A DNA stretch of 57,040 bases from Fibrobacterota bacterium (GCA_023436205.1 JAEZKC010000020.1:1-57040), one strand, 5' to 3'; shown: positions 25,725 to 34,847, counted from the stretch's first letter. Program-made: numbers and translations. Notes: generated by a model from the sequence alone, not told the origin.

Positions 25725-25931
25725 TGGTAAGATTTCCTTTCTAGTTGTGGGAGAGGAGAATATGTTACGCATTGGATTGCGCTTTATTGAACAGCTGGTT
25801 GGGGGCAGAAGTTTTTTGTGAATTAATCCAGGAGCTGAACGAAATAGTCCGTTCTGTTTTATATTGAGTAGCTGTGTTTCATTTATTACATTAGAATTAT
25901 CCTCGTAAGTTTAACATCAAAGGAGATTAGA

Positions 25932-26504
25932 ATGAGTTTGAAAGGGAGTCAGACGGAGAAAAACCTGCTTGCCGCATTTGCCGGTGAGTCACAGGCGCGC
26001 AATCGTTACACATTCGCAGCCAAAGTTGCCAAAAAAGAGGGATACGAGCAGATTTCTGCAGTTTTTCTGGCTACAGCTGAAAACGAACGTCAGCACGCCA
26101 AACGGTTTTTCCGTTTTCTGGAAGGTGGCATGGTGGAGGTGGTTGCCAAGTACCCTGCGGGGATTATCGGCAGCACGCTGGAAAATCTCAGGGCCTCTGC
26201 GGCAGGTGAAAACGAGGAGCACACAATTATCTATCCCGAATTCGCCAGGATCGCTAAAGAGGAAGGATTTCCACAGATAGCGGCTCAGTTCAACACCATT
26301 GCCAAGGTGGAGATGCACCATGAGGCAAGGTATCTGAAGCTTGCAGATCTGGTAGATCAGGGAGCTTATTTCAAGCGTGGAGCACCGGTGAAATGGGTAT
26401 GTCGCGAATGCGGTTATATCCACGAAGGACCCAACGCACCTGCAGTGTGTGCCTGCTGTGAGCACCCTCAATCCCACTTCGAACTTCTGGTGGAAGCCTA
26501 CTGA
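25932..26504 (+). CDS. Rubrerythrin
   Basis: A 190-residue protein with a ferritin-like di-iron four-helix domain (about 1-140; conserved Glu in ESQARNRYTFAA and in ENERQHAKR, His/Glu in EMHHEARY) followed by a rubredoxin-like domain with two CxxC-type pairs (VCRECGYIHEG and VCACCEHPQ). It reduces hydrogen peroxide in the cytoplasm of anaerobes, with electrons from rubredoxin or NADH-dependent reductases. AAAGGAG precedes the ATG. Monocistronic with its own terminator. Supports an anaerobic or microaerobic host. Confidence 0.95.
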   Translation: MSLKGSQTEKNLLAAFAGESQARNRYTFAAKVAKKEGYEQISAVFLATAENERQHAKRFFRFLEGGMVEVVAKYPAGIIGSTLENLRASAAGENEEHTIIYPEFARIAKEEGFPQIAAQFNTIAKVEMHHEARYLKLADLVDQGAYFKRGAPVKWVCRECGYIHEGPNAPAVCACCEHPQSHFELLVEAY

Positions 26505-26513
26505 TTTATGCGC

Positions 26514-26537
26514 GGAGTCCCTTCGGGGGCTCCTTTT
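26514..26537 (+). terminator. Intrinsic terminator of the rubrerythrin gene
   Basis: GGAGTCCC / GGGGGCTCC arms around a TTCG tetraloop, followed by TTTT. Starts 10 bp after the stop. Confidence 0.8.
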
Positions 26538-26593
26538 GTATTTTGGATTGATTGTAAAGTTCCACTGTTTACTGCCCTCTGAGAATCTTTTTG

Positions 26594-26666
26594 CTAACGG
26601 CGAAGACGCCTCCCAGGTCACCGGTCTTCTCCCCCGCTTTGTAATACTTGCAAAGATAGTCATCGG
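26594..26666. repeat. 73-bp dispersed repeat, copy A
   Basis: Shares TAACGGCGAAGACGCC, AGGTCAC and ATAGTCATCGG blocks at fixed spacing with 51344-51416 and, in inverted orientation, 51551-51623. The first block contains a GGCG-AAGA-CGCC mini-hairpin. The centre varies but the length does not. The remaining gap 26667-26911 holds no gene that I can support; it is AT-rich and ends at the promoter region of the diguanylate cyclase gene. Confidence 0.65.
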
Positions 26667-26911
26667 AGTCTACCGGCCACGCATAGCTTTCCACGCTCCA
26701 GGATTACATTTGTTCCTGGATTTAAACCGGGATACCAGTTCTGGTTCTTATTTGTCTAAATGTCATCCCCTCACGCGGAAAAACATATTCTCTTCGCCTG
26801 AAACACGCGCGGGAGGCAGCTATTATTATTAAATAATATTAGTATTGAAGGGCAAAACGTGATATAATCACTTTTAGTATTATGTAAATACACCATGGCA
26901 GGCTACGGAGC

Positions 26912-28051
26912 ATGAGGAAAAAAGAAAACTCTGAGTACATTTTCACCAAAGTAATTGATCAGCTTTTTGATAACGTGCCCAGTGCTATTTCCGCAACTGT
27001 CTTATCGGTTGTTGTTGTGGGCTTCTTTTTCTGGCAGCAGGTGCCCCCAGAAAACATCCTTGTTTGGTTCGGCTGTAATTTTACTGCCATGGGATTGCGG
27101 CTCATGATCCTCTTCTTATTTCGAAGAAGCTCTCTATGTGGCATGGCGAGATATAGAAGGTACTATTCTGCTTATCTGGCGGTTATTGGTCTGTCCGGGT
27201 CAGCATTGGGGAGCTGCGTTTATTTTCTTTATACACCGTCCAGTCCCGATTATCTCGCTTTCATCTATTTTGTTCTGGGGGGATTATTAATTGGGGCGAG
27301 CGCATCTCTGGCCATCTCTGCCAGGGCCTTTTTCATGTATGCTATTCCTGTCTATCTGCCGTTTACATTTGTTTGCATGTTCCGTAACGGCAAAATGGCG
27401 GTGATGGGTTTAATTCTGTTTTTCTTCATCTCTTTTATTAACCGTAAGCTGAAAGGTGTGTTTATCCAAAATCTGCTTACGGTCAAGAAAAATATGGAAC
27501 TCCTGGATCTGCTCTCAGAGGAGAAGAAAAAACTAAGCCATATATCTCAGACTGACGAGTTGACAGGTTTGTACAATCGTCGCGGTTTTACCAATTTCGC
27601 TCAGCAGGCCCTCACACTTGCTTTGAGCATGAAAAAGTGCGGACACTTGATATACGCAGATCTGGATGACTTGAAGAAAATAAATGACAGATTTGGACAT
27701 GGAGAGGGAGATAAGGCGCTGGTAAAAGCGGCTGAAGTGCTCAGGAAAACTTTCAGGGATATGGATATTATCGGCAGGGTTGGCGGGGATGAATTCACCA
27801 TTCTGACTGTCAACACGGATGCGGCATTTATTTCTGTGCTGCAAGAGAGATTGAAGCAGCACTCTGCAATCTTCAATGAATCCAATGACAAACCATATCT
27901 TATCAACATCAGCTTCGGCGCAGTTCAGTTCTCCCCGAACTCATCCTCAGACTTGGAATGCTTGTTACTGCAGGCAGATGATTGCTTGTATACGCAGAAG
28001 AAGAAAAACAAGAGGAACACTCAGTTAGCTTTTGAGGTTAAATCCGACTAG
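26912..28051 (+). CDS. Membrane-bound diguanylate cyclase (GGDEF)
   Basis: A 379-residue protein with a polytopic N-terminal sensor domain (about six hydrophobic segments, residues 25-195), a short coiled-coil linker and a GGDEF domain (about 213-375). The active-site motif is intact (GRVGGDEF), and an RDMD sequence five residues before it matches the inhibitory I-site RxxD. It should make cyclic di-GMP from two GTP. The membrane domain has no family name I can give. No ligand evidence. It stands alone, upstream of the aro leader region. Confidence 0.88.
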   Translation: MRKKENSEYIFTKVIDQLFDNVPSAISATVLSVVVVGFFFWQQVPPENILVWFGCNFTAMGLRLMILFLFRRSSLCGMARYRRYYSAYLAVIGLSGSALGSCVYFLYTPSSPDYLAFIYFVLGGLLIGASASLAISARAFFMYAIPVYLPFTFVCMFRNGKMAVMGLILFFFISFINRKLKGVFIQNLLTVKKNMELLDLLSEEKKKLSHISQTDELTGLYNRRGFTNFAQQALTLALSMKKCGHLIYADLDDLKKINDRFGHGEGDKALVKAAEVLRKTFRDMDIIGRVGGDEFTILTVNTDAAFISVLQERLKQHSAIFNESNDKPYLINISFGAVQFSPNSSSDLECLLLQADDCLYTQKKKNKRNTQLAFEVKSD

Positions 28052-28206
28052 TTTGTTTCTGAATTTAAGCTTCGACTCCGACAAGCGGGCTAATTCAAAA
28101 CTTAACCGGATACGGTTTCGATTTCTGCACCTTTTGCCTTGAAGCGTTTTACCGGCAAAATCCTGGCTGAAGATTTGCAGTCTAATAATAGAAATGATTT
28201 AAGTTG
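28052..28206. other. Intergenic region before the aro leader
   Basis: 155 bp between the diguanylate cyclase stop and the first promoter element of the DAHP synthase leader. I see no gene or strong hairpin with a T-tract here. Confidence 0.5.
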
Positions 28207-28235
28207 TTGACAAGATTTCCCATAATAGATATTTT
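28207..28235 (+). promoter_or_regulatory. Promoter of the DAHP synthase leader
   Basis: A perfect TTGACA (28207-28212) and TATTTT (28230-28235) are 17 bases apart. The predicted start is about 12 bases before the first leader peptide start codon. Confidence 0.65.
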
Positions 28236-28254
28236 ATTGGTAAGGAATAACACA

Positions 28255-28320
28255 ATGAGACACTACTTTTATGATGCCGCTTATTTTTATTTCTTTTGGA
28301 GCATGCCAAAAGGGGCTTGA
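28255..28320 (+). CDS. Aromatic leader peptide 1 (attenuator)
   Basis: A 21-residue open frame with AAGGA upstream. Residues 4-15 read YFYDAAYFYFFW: four Tyr, four Phe and one Trp among 21 residues, far above chance. The frame ends in TGA at 28318-28320. Its last codons contain AGGGGCTT (28311-28318), which is complementary to AAGCCCCT (28352-28359) in the stem of the downstream terminator. This is the classic layout of a ribosome-mediated attenuator: scarcity of charged aromatic tRNA stalls the ribosome, frees the first segment to pair and blocks the terminator. Missed by gene callers because of its size. Confidence 0.85.
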   Translation: MRHYFYDAAYFYFFWSMPKGA

Positions 28321-28350
28321 CGGCGTTTTAAAAGTTGTGTTTAAACCCGA

Positions 28351-28377
28351 AAAGCCCCTCCAAAAGAGGGGCTTTTT
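28351..28377 (+). terminator. Attenuator terminator 1
   Basis: Stem AAAGCCCCTC (28351-28360) / GAGGGGCTTT (28366-28375), loop CAAAA, then a run of T (28373-28377). Its left arm can alternatively pair with AGGGGCTT at 28311-28318 inside leader peptide 1. Confidence 0.85.
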
Positions 28378-28394
28378 CATTTTGGGAACTGAAA

Positions 28395-28502
28395 ATGGGT
28401 AAAATGACATTGAATTCTGCAAACGAAGCACTCCGGAATGCCTGGTTTTATGGCTTTTATTTTTGGTTTTATAGCTATATCCGTTCCGGGGGGCGTCAGT
28501 AG
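28395..28502 (+). CDS. Aromatic leader peptide 2 (second attenuator)
   Basis: A 35-residue open frame (ATG 28395, alternative ATG 28404, TAG 28500-28502). Residues 17-28 read WFYGFYFWFYSY, so ten of twelve are Phe, Tyr or Trp. The segment TCCGGGGGGC (28485-28494), near the end of the peptide frame, is a perfect complement of GCCCCCCGGA (28531-28540), the left arm of the hairpin ahead of DAHP synthase. This repeats the logic of leader 1 in the same transcript. The ribosome site before ATG is weak (GGGAACTGAAA). An overlapping frame with several Phe codons (28438-28512) also exists but is less aromatic-rich. Confidence 0.8.
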   Translation: MGKMTLNSANEALRNAWFYGFYFWFYSYIRSGGRQ

Positions 28503-28528
28503 GTTCGATTGAAAACAGAACAACAAGA

Positions 28529-28560
28529 GAGCCCCCCGGAGCAGAAGCTTCGGGGGGCTC
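28529..28560 (+). terminator. Attenuator hairpin 2
   Basis: Arms GAGCCCCCCG (28529-28538) and CGGGGGGCTC (28551-28560) form a 10-bp perfect stem. It is followed by TGTCACTTT rather than a clean T-tract, so it may be a weak or factor-assisted terminator, or act on translation of the DAHP synthase gene that begins 23 bp later. Its left arm can alternatively pair with 28485-28494. Confidence 0.7.
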
Positions 28561-28582
28561 TGTCACTTTAAAGGAGAAAAAA

Positions 28583-29605
28583 ATGAATAACCCGGTAAGT
28601 CAGCCAATCACAACACCGAAAATGCTCAGGTCGCTTCTGCCGGTGCCTCAGAGTTCAACTGTGGCTGTGGAACAGAGCAGAAGTGAGATCAAGGATATTC
28701 TCAGTGGAAAAGATGATCGTCTTATGCTGGTTGTGGGGCCCTGTTCAATTCACGACACTGCAGGTGCTTTGGAGTATGCCTATCGGCTTAACGCATTGCG
28801 TCTTTTGACCCGTGACAGGCTGCACATAATTATGCGGGTGTATTTCGAAAAGCCGCGTACGGTTCTAGGGTGGAAGGGTTTGATAATGGATCCGCATCTG
28901 GACGGGTCCTATGATATAGAACTTGGACTGAGAACAGCCCGCTCCCTGCTTGTGGAGATTACCTCTCTTGGATTGGGAACTGGCATGGAGATGCTTGATC
29001 CGATTTTCATGGAATACATGTCTGATCTGGTGAGCTGGGTTTCCATCGGGGCGCGTACCACCGAATCTCAGATTCATCGGCAGAGCGCAAGCGGTTCGCG
29101 AATTCCGGTGGGTTTCAAAAACGGGACCGATGGATCTCTGGAGAGTGCAGTGCATGCAATTAAAGCTGCGGCTTCATCGCACTGTTTTCCCGGTATCGAC
29201 AGTGAAGGAAGAGTTTGTCTTGTAAGAACTGAAGGTAACCCTTATGGTCATCTGATTTTAAGGGGAGGCAAGGCGGGGCCTAATTATGATCAGGCCAGTT
29301 CTTTACAAGCAAAAAAGGCGCTGGATGATGCCAAGTGCGGTGAATCATGTGTAATTGACTGTAGTCACCAGAATTCCGGTAAGGATTATCTGCGGCAGAT
29401 AGAGGTCTTAAAGGAGATTGTTAAAAGGCGAAAAGGTGAAGGGGAGCGTCACCTGAAGGGGCTGATGCTGGAGAGCAATCTTTTTGATGGTAACCAGTCC
29501 CTAATTCCAGGGCAGACGTTAAAATATGGCGTTTCTGTTACCGATCCCTGTTTAGGTTGGGAGAAGACGGAGGAACTTATCAGGTGGGCTTACGAAAACG
29601 CCTAA
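28583..29605 (+). CDS. 3-deoxy-7-phosphoheptulonate (DAHP) synthase, class I
   Basis: A 340-residue enzyme that condenses phosphoenolpyruvate and erythrose 4-phosphate, the first step of the shikimate pathway. Hallmarks: VVGPCSIHD (about residues 51-59), EKPRTVLGWKGL, GARTTESQIHRQ, FKNGTDG, and the DCSHQNSGKD segment; it belongs to the AroF/G/H type, typically feedback-inhibited by Phe, Tyr or Trp. GGAG precedes the ATG. Two aromatic-rich leader peptides with alternative hairpins lie upstream, indicating additional attenuation control by charged aromatic tRNA. The aroF/G/H isozyme type cannot be resolved. Confidence 0.93.
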   Translation: MNNPVSQPITTPKMLRSLLPVPQSSTVAVEQSRSEIKDILSGKDDRLMLVVGPCSIHDTAGALEYAYRLNALRLLTRDRLHIIMRVYFEKPRTVLGWKGLIMDPHLDGSYDIELGLRTARSLLVEITSLGLGTGMEMLDPIFMEYMSDLVSWVSIGARTTESQIHRQSASGSRIPVGFKNGTDGSLESAVHAIKAAASSHCFPGIDSEGRVCLVRTEGNPYGHLILRGGKAGPNYDQASSLQAKKALDDAKCGESCVIDCSHQNSGKDYLRQIEVLKEIVKRRKGEGERHLKGLMLESNLFDGNQSLIPGQTLKYGVSVTDPCLGWEKTEELIRWAYENA

Positions 29606-30152
29606 TATTTTTCGATAGGTGATGAAAAATCTTATTACTTATTTTGATGAAAATAGTTTGTTAATGCTATTTGCAGCATTTTGCGAATGACAAGGGTGCT
29701 TTTGTCAAGTGCGTTTTGGCTTCTTCCCTCAAGGCCACTGTTGCTCCCATCTATCGGGGGTAACAATATCTGAAATTGTACCCTGCCGATCACTCCAGAT
29801 GTGACGCTTTTCAGTAATAACCTTGCGGAAAACAATTTCTTTTCTTTTGATGTCAAAAATGATGAAATCACATGTGGTATAAAGGTCTTTTTTAATTCCT
29901 GATTAAATCCGCTACCTGTCACAAATCCACTTAAAGTGTTCTTTTTATTAAACTCGGTAATTCAAATTGTTTGATTATACTAGCGTAGTCGTAGATGGAT
30001 TTTCCGGATAGAATCTCGCTCACCAGCTTGTCTGCATTCACCAAATCTACATGTACCGTCGAACGGATAACCTCCAGAGGTCCATCAGGAGCAGTTTTTT
30101 CATTTTGTTCTTTGATTGTGTGGATGTTATTAAACAGATATCCTCTACAATC
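29606..30152. other. 547-bp region without a supported gene
   Basis: Between DAHP synthase and the hybrid kinase. On the minus strand the frame of the kinase stays open after its TAG stop for another 73 codons to a TAA at 29931-29933, with protein-like content (STVHVDLVNADKLVSEIL), but no ATG or good start is present. Further left are only short frames. Possibly an eroded gene or a very short real one; I do not call a CDS. Confidence 0.4.
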
Positions 30153-32777
30153 CTACTGATTTGCAATAAACTGAAGCACTTCTGCGAGATCTGCTTTGCG
30201 GTATGGTTTACAGATGCTCGCGTTGAAACCGTAGGCGATCGGGTCTGCCATGACTGGATCATCTGCATAACCGCTGGAAACGATTACCGGGACCTCCTTA
30301 TCGATTTCGCGGATCTCTTCAATGGTTTCTTTGCCGCCTTTTCCTCCCGGTATGGTAAGGTCAAAGATCATTCCCCTAATTTTGCAGTCCTGTTGTCTGT
30401 CTGAAAGAAAAGCTTCAAGTGCCTCGGCACCATCTTTAGTGATAACTGTTGCGAATCCCATATTTTTCAGAATTTGCCCGAGAATTTCGCGTAAAATCTC
30501 TTCGTCATCCATTACCAATATGGTGCCCTTGCCCGGAAGATGTTTACCTTTTGTGGCGCTTTCAAGTTTAGCATTGGGAGTGGCCGGGAGGAACACATGG
30601 AATGAACTACCCCTTCCAGGCGTTGACTCAACTTCAATGCAACCGCCATGTTTTTTGACAATTGAATACGATGTGGAAAGACCCAATCCGCGGCCCTTTT
30701 CTTTTGTTGTAAAGAATGGGTCAAAGATATTGGGAAGGATATCAGGTGCGATTCCGGTTCCCCTGTCGATAATGCTGATCTTGACATAATTACCTGAGGA
30801 CAACTGGGGGTGAGCGCAAAGCGATACATTCTGTGCGTTGAGAGTGATCATTCCTGTATCTGGTGTTGCCTGCTTGGCATTAATCACTATATTTTCAACT
30901 ACTTGAGCAATTTGGGATACGTCGAATTCCGCCAGCCAAAGATTTTCAGGTATCTCGAAATGACATTTAAGTTTTGAACCACTTAGCGCAAAATTGACAG
31001 TATTTTTGATAAACGGCGAAAGGGAAGTGAGCGTCTTTGCCGGAGAACCACCCTTGGAAAATGTCAGAAACTGTTGAGTCAATCCTTTTGCCCGCTCTAT
31101 AGTTTTAAGAGCTTTTTCCAGGTAGTCGCTTGAGTTACCGTTCTGAATATCTGCAGCTGCCATTTCAATGTAGCCAAAAATACCACCAAGCAGATTATTG
31201 AAATCATGGGCAATCCCGCCAGCCAGAATTCCCAGTGATTCAAGCTTCTGGCTTCTGATAAGCTCTTCCTGCATGCGCTTCTGTTCTGTGATGTCTGTCT
31301 GAAGGCAAACCGAATGAATGATTACTCCGTGTTCATTTCGGATTGAGCTGACATTCAACAAAACTGTTCTTATTTCGCCTGATTTGGTGCAAATGGCTAT
31401 TTCTTCATTTTTAATAGTTCCGGTTTGTTGCCATTGCTGGCGGAGATAATCAGTTTTCACTTTTGAATCAGCGGAAAAGATAATTCCTATTGGTTTACCA
31501 ATAAGTTCACTTTTCTCATATCCCAGTGTGTCAAGTGCAGCCTGGTTGACATCGATAATGTTTGCGTCAGGAGATACAATATAGGCAAGCTGAGTGATTT
31601 GAGAGAAAAATGCCTGGAAACGATCTTCGGTTAATTTATGCTGGGTAATGTCTCTATTGATAGAAAAAGTAGAATTGACATTGCCTGCTGCATCGAATTC
31701 CGGCAGGAATCGTGTATTTAAGGTAGTGTACCCGCGTTTTCCGTTAAAGGAAAATTCGATTTCACAGGGTTTGCCGGTTTCATACACACTGGTAATACTG
31801 TATTCAATGAGTTGACACAGATCATCAGAAAACCCGTACTCTTTATGATCTTTATTTATAAATGCCTCGGGAGTGAAATCAAGATACTCGCTAATGTTAC
31901 TGGAAACAAAAGTGGGACGGCATTGACAATCATACCTCATGGTTATATCAGGCAGTCCTTCAATCAAAGCCCGGTAAGATTCGCGGCTTCTTTGTAATTT
32001 CTCTTCAATATCCTTCCTGTCGGTGATATCCTGAACTGTTCCCACCATTCTCAGTCCGCCAGGGGTAGCTGTGAGTTCTCCTTTGGACTGAACTTGCAGG
32101 ATAGTACCGTTCTTGTGACAAACCCTGTGCTCGGTTTCGAAGGCCACCCCCTTGGCTATTGCTTTTTCCATTAGCGGAAAAAGAGTTGCGTAGTCTTCAG
32201 GATGAACCGATTGGGAAAAGGCTTCAAGCAGAGGGACCGTTTCATCAATATCTAGAATATGGTAAAGCTCATTAGAGCCAACTAAGGTTTTGCTTTCTAA
32301 ATCATAGCTGAAATGCCCGATCTTCCCGATCTGCTGCGCTTTTTTGAGAAAAAATTCGCTTTGTTTTAGAGCTTCTTCATGAAGCTTTCTGGCTGTTTCA
32401 TCTTTAAGAATACAATGAGTTTGCCTGAAGCTCCCGTCAGGATTGAGACCTAAACGTCCATCAAAAACAATGTATCTTTTATCTCCGTTTTTGTGAATCA
32501 TGTAGAATTCACTGTGGATTTTACCTTGTGATAAAAATATGGGGAAACGCTCTCTAAATGCCTCAACATAATCAGAAGCCAGAAAATCACCAAACCATTT
32601 GCCGATTATCTCTTCTTTGGAATATCCCAGAGTATCAATCCAGGCCTGATTTATATCAATAAAAAAACCATTTTGATCAAGGGACTGGTAACCCAGCGGG
32701 GCAGATTCGAACATGGCTTTAGAATCTTGTCTTGTCATAAGGTTAATATAAATGCCGTCACTGAAAGGAGGATACAA
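30153..32777 (-). CDS. Hybrid sensor histidine kinase with PAS domains and receiver
   Basis: An 874-residue cytoplasmic protein with no membrane segment. Four PAS/PAC units fill about residues 5-505 (for example EIIGKWFGDFLA, DITDRK, GFSDD, GKPIGIIF). The histidine-containing domain has SLGILAGGIAHDFNNLLGG (His at about 527), followed by an HATPase domain (NIVINAKQATPD, DRGTGIAPDI, GRGLGLSTSYSIV). A C-terminal receiver domain (750-874) has the phosphoacceptor Asp in MIFDLTIPG (about 806) and Lys in CKPYRK (about 857). It senses an unknown cytosolic signal. No partner response regulator gene lies next to it. Confidence 0.9.
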   Translation of the reverse strand: MYPPFSDGIYINLMTRQDSKAMFESAPLGYQSLDQNGFFIDINQAWIDTLGYSKEEIIGKWFGDFLASDYVEAFRERFPIFLSQGKIHSEFYMIHKNGDKRYIVFDGRLGLNPDGSFRQTHCILKDETARKLHEEALKQSEFFLKKAQQIGKIGHFSYDLESKTLVGSNELYHILDIDETVPLLEAFSQSVHPEDYATLFPLMEKAIAKGVAFETEHRVCHKNGTILQVQSKGELTATPGGLRMVGTVQDITDRKDIEEKLQRSRESYRALIEGLPDITMRYDCQCRPTFVSSNISEYLDFTPEAFINKDHKEYGFSDDLCQLIEYSITSVYETGKPCEIEFSFNGKRGYTTLNTRFLPEFDAAGNVNSTFSINRDITQHKLTEDRFQAFFSQITQLAYIVSPDANIIDVNQAALDTLGYEKSELIGKPIGIIFSADSKVKTDYLRQQWQQTGTIKNEEIAICTKSGEIRTVLLNVSSIRNEHGVIIHSVCLQTDITEQKRMQEELIRSQKLESLGILAGGIAHDFNNLLGGIFGYIEMAAADIQNGNSSDYLEKALKTIERAKGLTQQFLTFSKGGSPAKTLTSLSPFIKNTVNFALSGSKLKCHFEIPENLWLAEFDVSQIAQVVENIVINAKQATPDTGMITLNAQNVSLCAHPQLSSGNYVKISIIDRGTGIAPDILPNIFDPFFTTKEKGRGLGLSTSYSIVKKHGGCIEVESTPGRGSSFHVFLPATPNAKLESATKGKHLPGKGTILVMDDEEILREILGQILKNMGFATVITKDGAEALEAFLSDRQQDCKIRGMIFDLTIPGGKGGKETIEEIREIDKEVPVIVSSGYADDPVMADPIAYGFNASICKPYRKADLAEVLQFIANQ

Positions 32778-32823
32778 GTAAGATTACTTTTGAGAGCTGA
32801 AAGCGACTGGATTTGCGTTTGAA

Positions 32824-34701
32824 TTATTGAAGTCGGACAGTTAGGTTGGATTCCCGGGAATCCGGTCGTACTACCAGATTACATTCCTGCATGTTGCGCT
32901 TCTTATTGCCACCCAAGCCGTTTCTCCAGACGCAGATTCTGTTTCGTCCGGTTTCTTTGGCCTCGTAGAGAGCATCATCAGCCCGGCAGATGAGATCATT
33001 GAGGTTACGGCATTTATCATTTAAACAGGCGATTCCCAGACTGATGGTTATTGAAAATCGCCCAGCGGGAGTGGCAAAACTCAAATCCTCCACAGCACTG
33101 CGAATCCGTTCAGCCACTTCTTTTGCTGTGGTTACATTAGCTTCTGGTAAAACAACCGCAAATTCTTCTCCTCCGTATCTTCCGACGACATCGGCTTTTC
33201 TGAAAATTTGCCGGCAGATATTTGCAATGGCGGTAATCACCTGATCGCCGACAGAATGCCCGAAGGTGTCATTGACTTGTTTAAAAAAGTCGATGTCGAA
33301 CATAAGCGCCGAAAGAGATATTCCTTCCTGAAGTGCCCGGTTTACTTCTGACTGCGCCATTTCGAAAAAGTGGCGATGATTGAAAAGGCCGGTGAGAGAA
33401 TCGGTTTCGGCCTGGTGCCGAGCCCTCTCCAGAAGCTGAATTGTACGGATTGCCATGGCAGCCTGCTGGGCAAACATGACCAAAAGCTCCACATCAGCTT
33501 CGCTGAATTCTCTCACAGGGTTTTTTTCCACCAGAGAAATGACTCCCACCAGTTTTCCATCCGCTTCCAGGGGTACAGCCATAATTCCGTTCCACTGATC
33601 AAATGGGTATTGAGGAAGTCTTCCGTCTCCTACCCCGTGACCATGCAAAACCAAAGGGGCGCGACTTTGTGCCACCAACCCTAAAACCCCTTCTCCTACA
33701 GCAACTTTTGCACCCCGGCGGCTTTCGGGAAGGTTGTGAACTGCCTCAATGAGAAGCTCCCGACGTTTGCGGTCGATAAGCCCCAGTTCCCCCCCTGCTG
33801 CGTTAAGCAGGGAAACTGCTCTTGACAGAATGGCAGTGAGAAGCTTTGAGGATTCGTGCTCTGAAAGCATGTCTGAGAGGTTGGCCCTAAGCACCTCCAG
33901 CTCCTCTGCCCGCCTTTCGGCCCGTTTACGGGCAGTACGCTCCGCCTCCTGGGCGTTTTTCAAATCACTGAAAAGCATGCTGTAGGGATCGGAAAAACCG
34001 GTTTGCACCACTGCCCTGTAAACGAGGTACCAGGCCCAGATACGGAGCAGATCACCTGCCAGAGATATGGACTGATGCTGGCTTATATACAGGAATTCGG
34101 AAAGTGAATAGAGGACTATTGCCCTGAGGAAAAATTCGTGCACTACCGGATTGAACAAGTCTTTATGTCTGAGAACCACGATAAAAGAGGCTATAAGGAC
34201 AAATGACAGAACAATCTGCAGGGGTAAAAACACAAGCAGGTCCGAAACGCCCATGGGCGGGAAGAAACCTGAATATACCACTAATCCCGCAGACAGGGCC
34301 ATTATGCCGTAAAGTAATGCCACTCGGTGGCTCCTGATCTTTTTTTCCACAAAGAAAATGGCCAGTAGAAAGGCTGAGTTCTCCATTACTCTGGCGGAGA
34401 TGGAAAACAGCAGGTTCCAGTTTTGGGATAAATAAGGAAACAGAGTTGGCGAACTGATTGAAAACAAGTGAACCAGATGCAGCATGCCGGAAAAGAAATA
34501 ACCCATCCCCAGGTAGAAAAGGAACCGGTTCTTTAGGTACCCTCGGGAGTTCAAGGTGAAGATGAAAATGGTCCAGGCGAGAACAATTCCGGTTAGTTCC
34601 AGAACCTGTCGCAAGGAGGATATGGCCCCCAGCGCAGAGGCGAGTGCAAGCACTCCCAAAGCCGCAGGAAACAGTATTCTTTTTCCGCGAACTGATACCA
34701 T
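32824..34701 (-). CDS. MASE3-like / GAF / GGDEF diguanylate cyclase
   Basis: A 625-residue protein with an N-terminal membrane domain resembling MASE3 (several segments; GYFFSGMLHLVHLFSIS at about residue 75), a coiled-coil linker, a GAF domain (about 290-440, with AVGEGVLGLVAQ and GVISLVEKN), and a C-terminal GGDEF domain (about 450-605). The catalytic motif is intact (GRYGGEEF), with an RKAD I-site five residues before it. I start at ATG 34701; a longer frame to 34782 is possible. Downstream of it comes the hybrid PAS kinase on the same strand, with a gap of 46 bp, suggesting one operon. Confidence 0.85.
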   Translation of the reverse strand: MVSVRGKRILFPAALGVLALASALGAISSLRQVLELTGIVLAWTIFIFTLNSRGYLKNRFLFYLGMGYFFSGMLHLVHLFSISSPTLFPYLSQNWNLLFSISARVMENSAFLLAIFFVEKKIRSHRVALLYGIMALSAGLVVYSGFFPPMGVSDLLVFLPLQIVLSFVLIASFIVVLRHKDLFNPVVHEFFLRAIVLYSLSEFLYISQHQSISLAGDLLRIWAWYLVYRAVVQTGFSDPYSMLFSDLKNAQEAERTARKRAERRAEELEVLRANLSDMLSEHESSKLLTAILSRAVSLLNAAGGELGLIDRKRRELLIEAVHNLPESRRGAKVAVGEGVLGLVAQSRAPLVLHGHGVGDGRLPQYPFDQWNGIMAVPLEADGKLVGVISLVEKNPVREFSEADVELLVMFAQQAAMAIRTIQLLERARHQAETDSLTGLFNHRHFFEMAQSEVNRALQEGISLSALMFDIDFFKQVNDTFGHSVGDQVITAIANICRQIFRKADVVGRYGGEEFAVVLPEANVTTAKEVAERIRSAVEDLSFATPAGRFSITISLGIACLNDKCRNLNDLICRADDALYEAKETGRNRICVWRNGLGGNKKRNMQECNLVVRPDSRESNLTVRLQ

Positions 34702-34847
34702 GACTATCTCTTTTGCTAAATGAGGACCGTTTGGGTGTTTAAGCGCCTTGCGAGGCGCTCCGGCCCGGATTCTGCCCTTCATTAGTAACTTTTTCGCAAA
34801 GGGAATGCCATGACTTAAAGGGGGAGTTTATGACTTTCAGATGAGCA

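Noticed and set aside
25989..26663. 224-codon open frame antisense to rubrerythrin
   Set aside because: Shadow of the well-supported rubrerythrin gene; no ribosome site or family, low-complexity reading through the repeat.
28438..28512. Alternative Phe-rich leader frame overlapping leader 2
   Set aside because: Has five Phe codons, but the frame 28395-28502 has ten aromatics in twelve codons and better matches the complementary segment; kept only as an alternative.
29635..29922. 95-codon frame left of the hybrid kinase
   Set aside because: GTG start without ribosome site and no recognisable family; several alternative frames of similar length.
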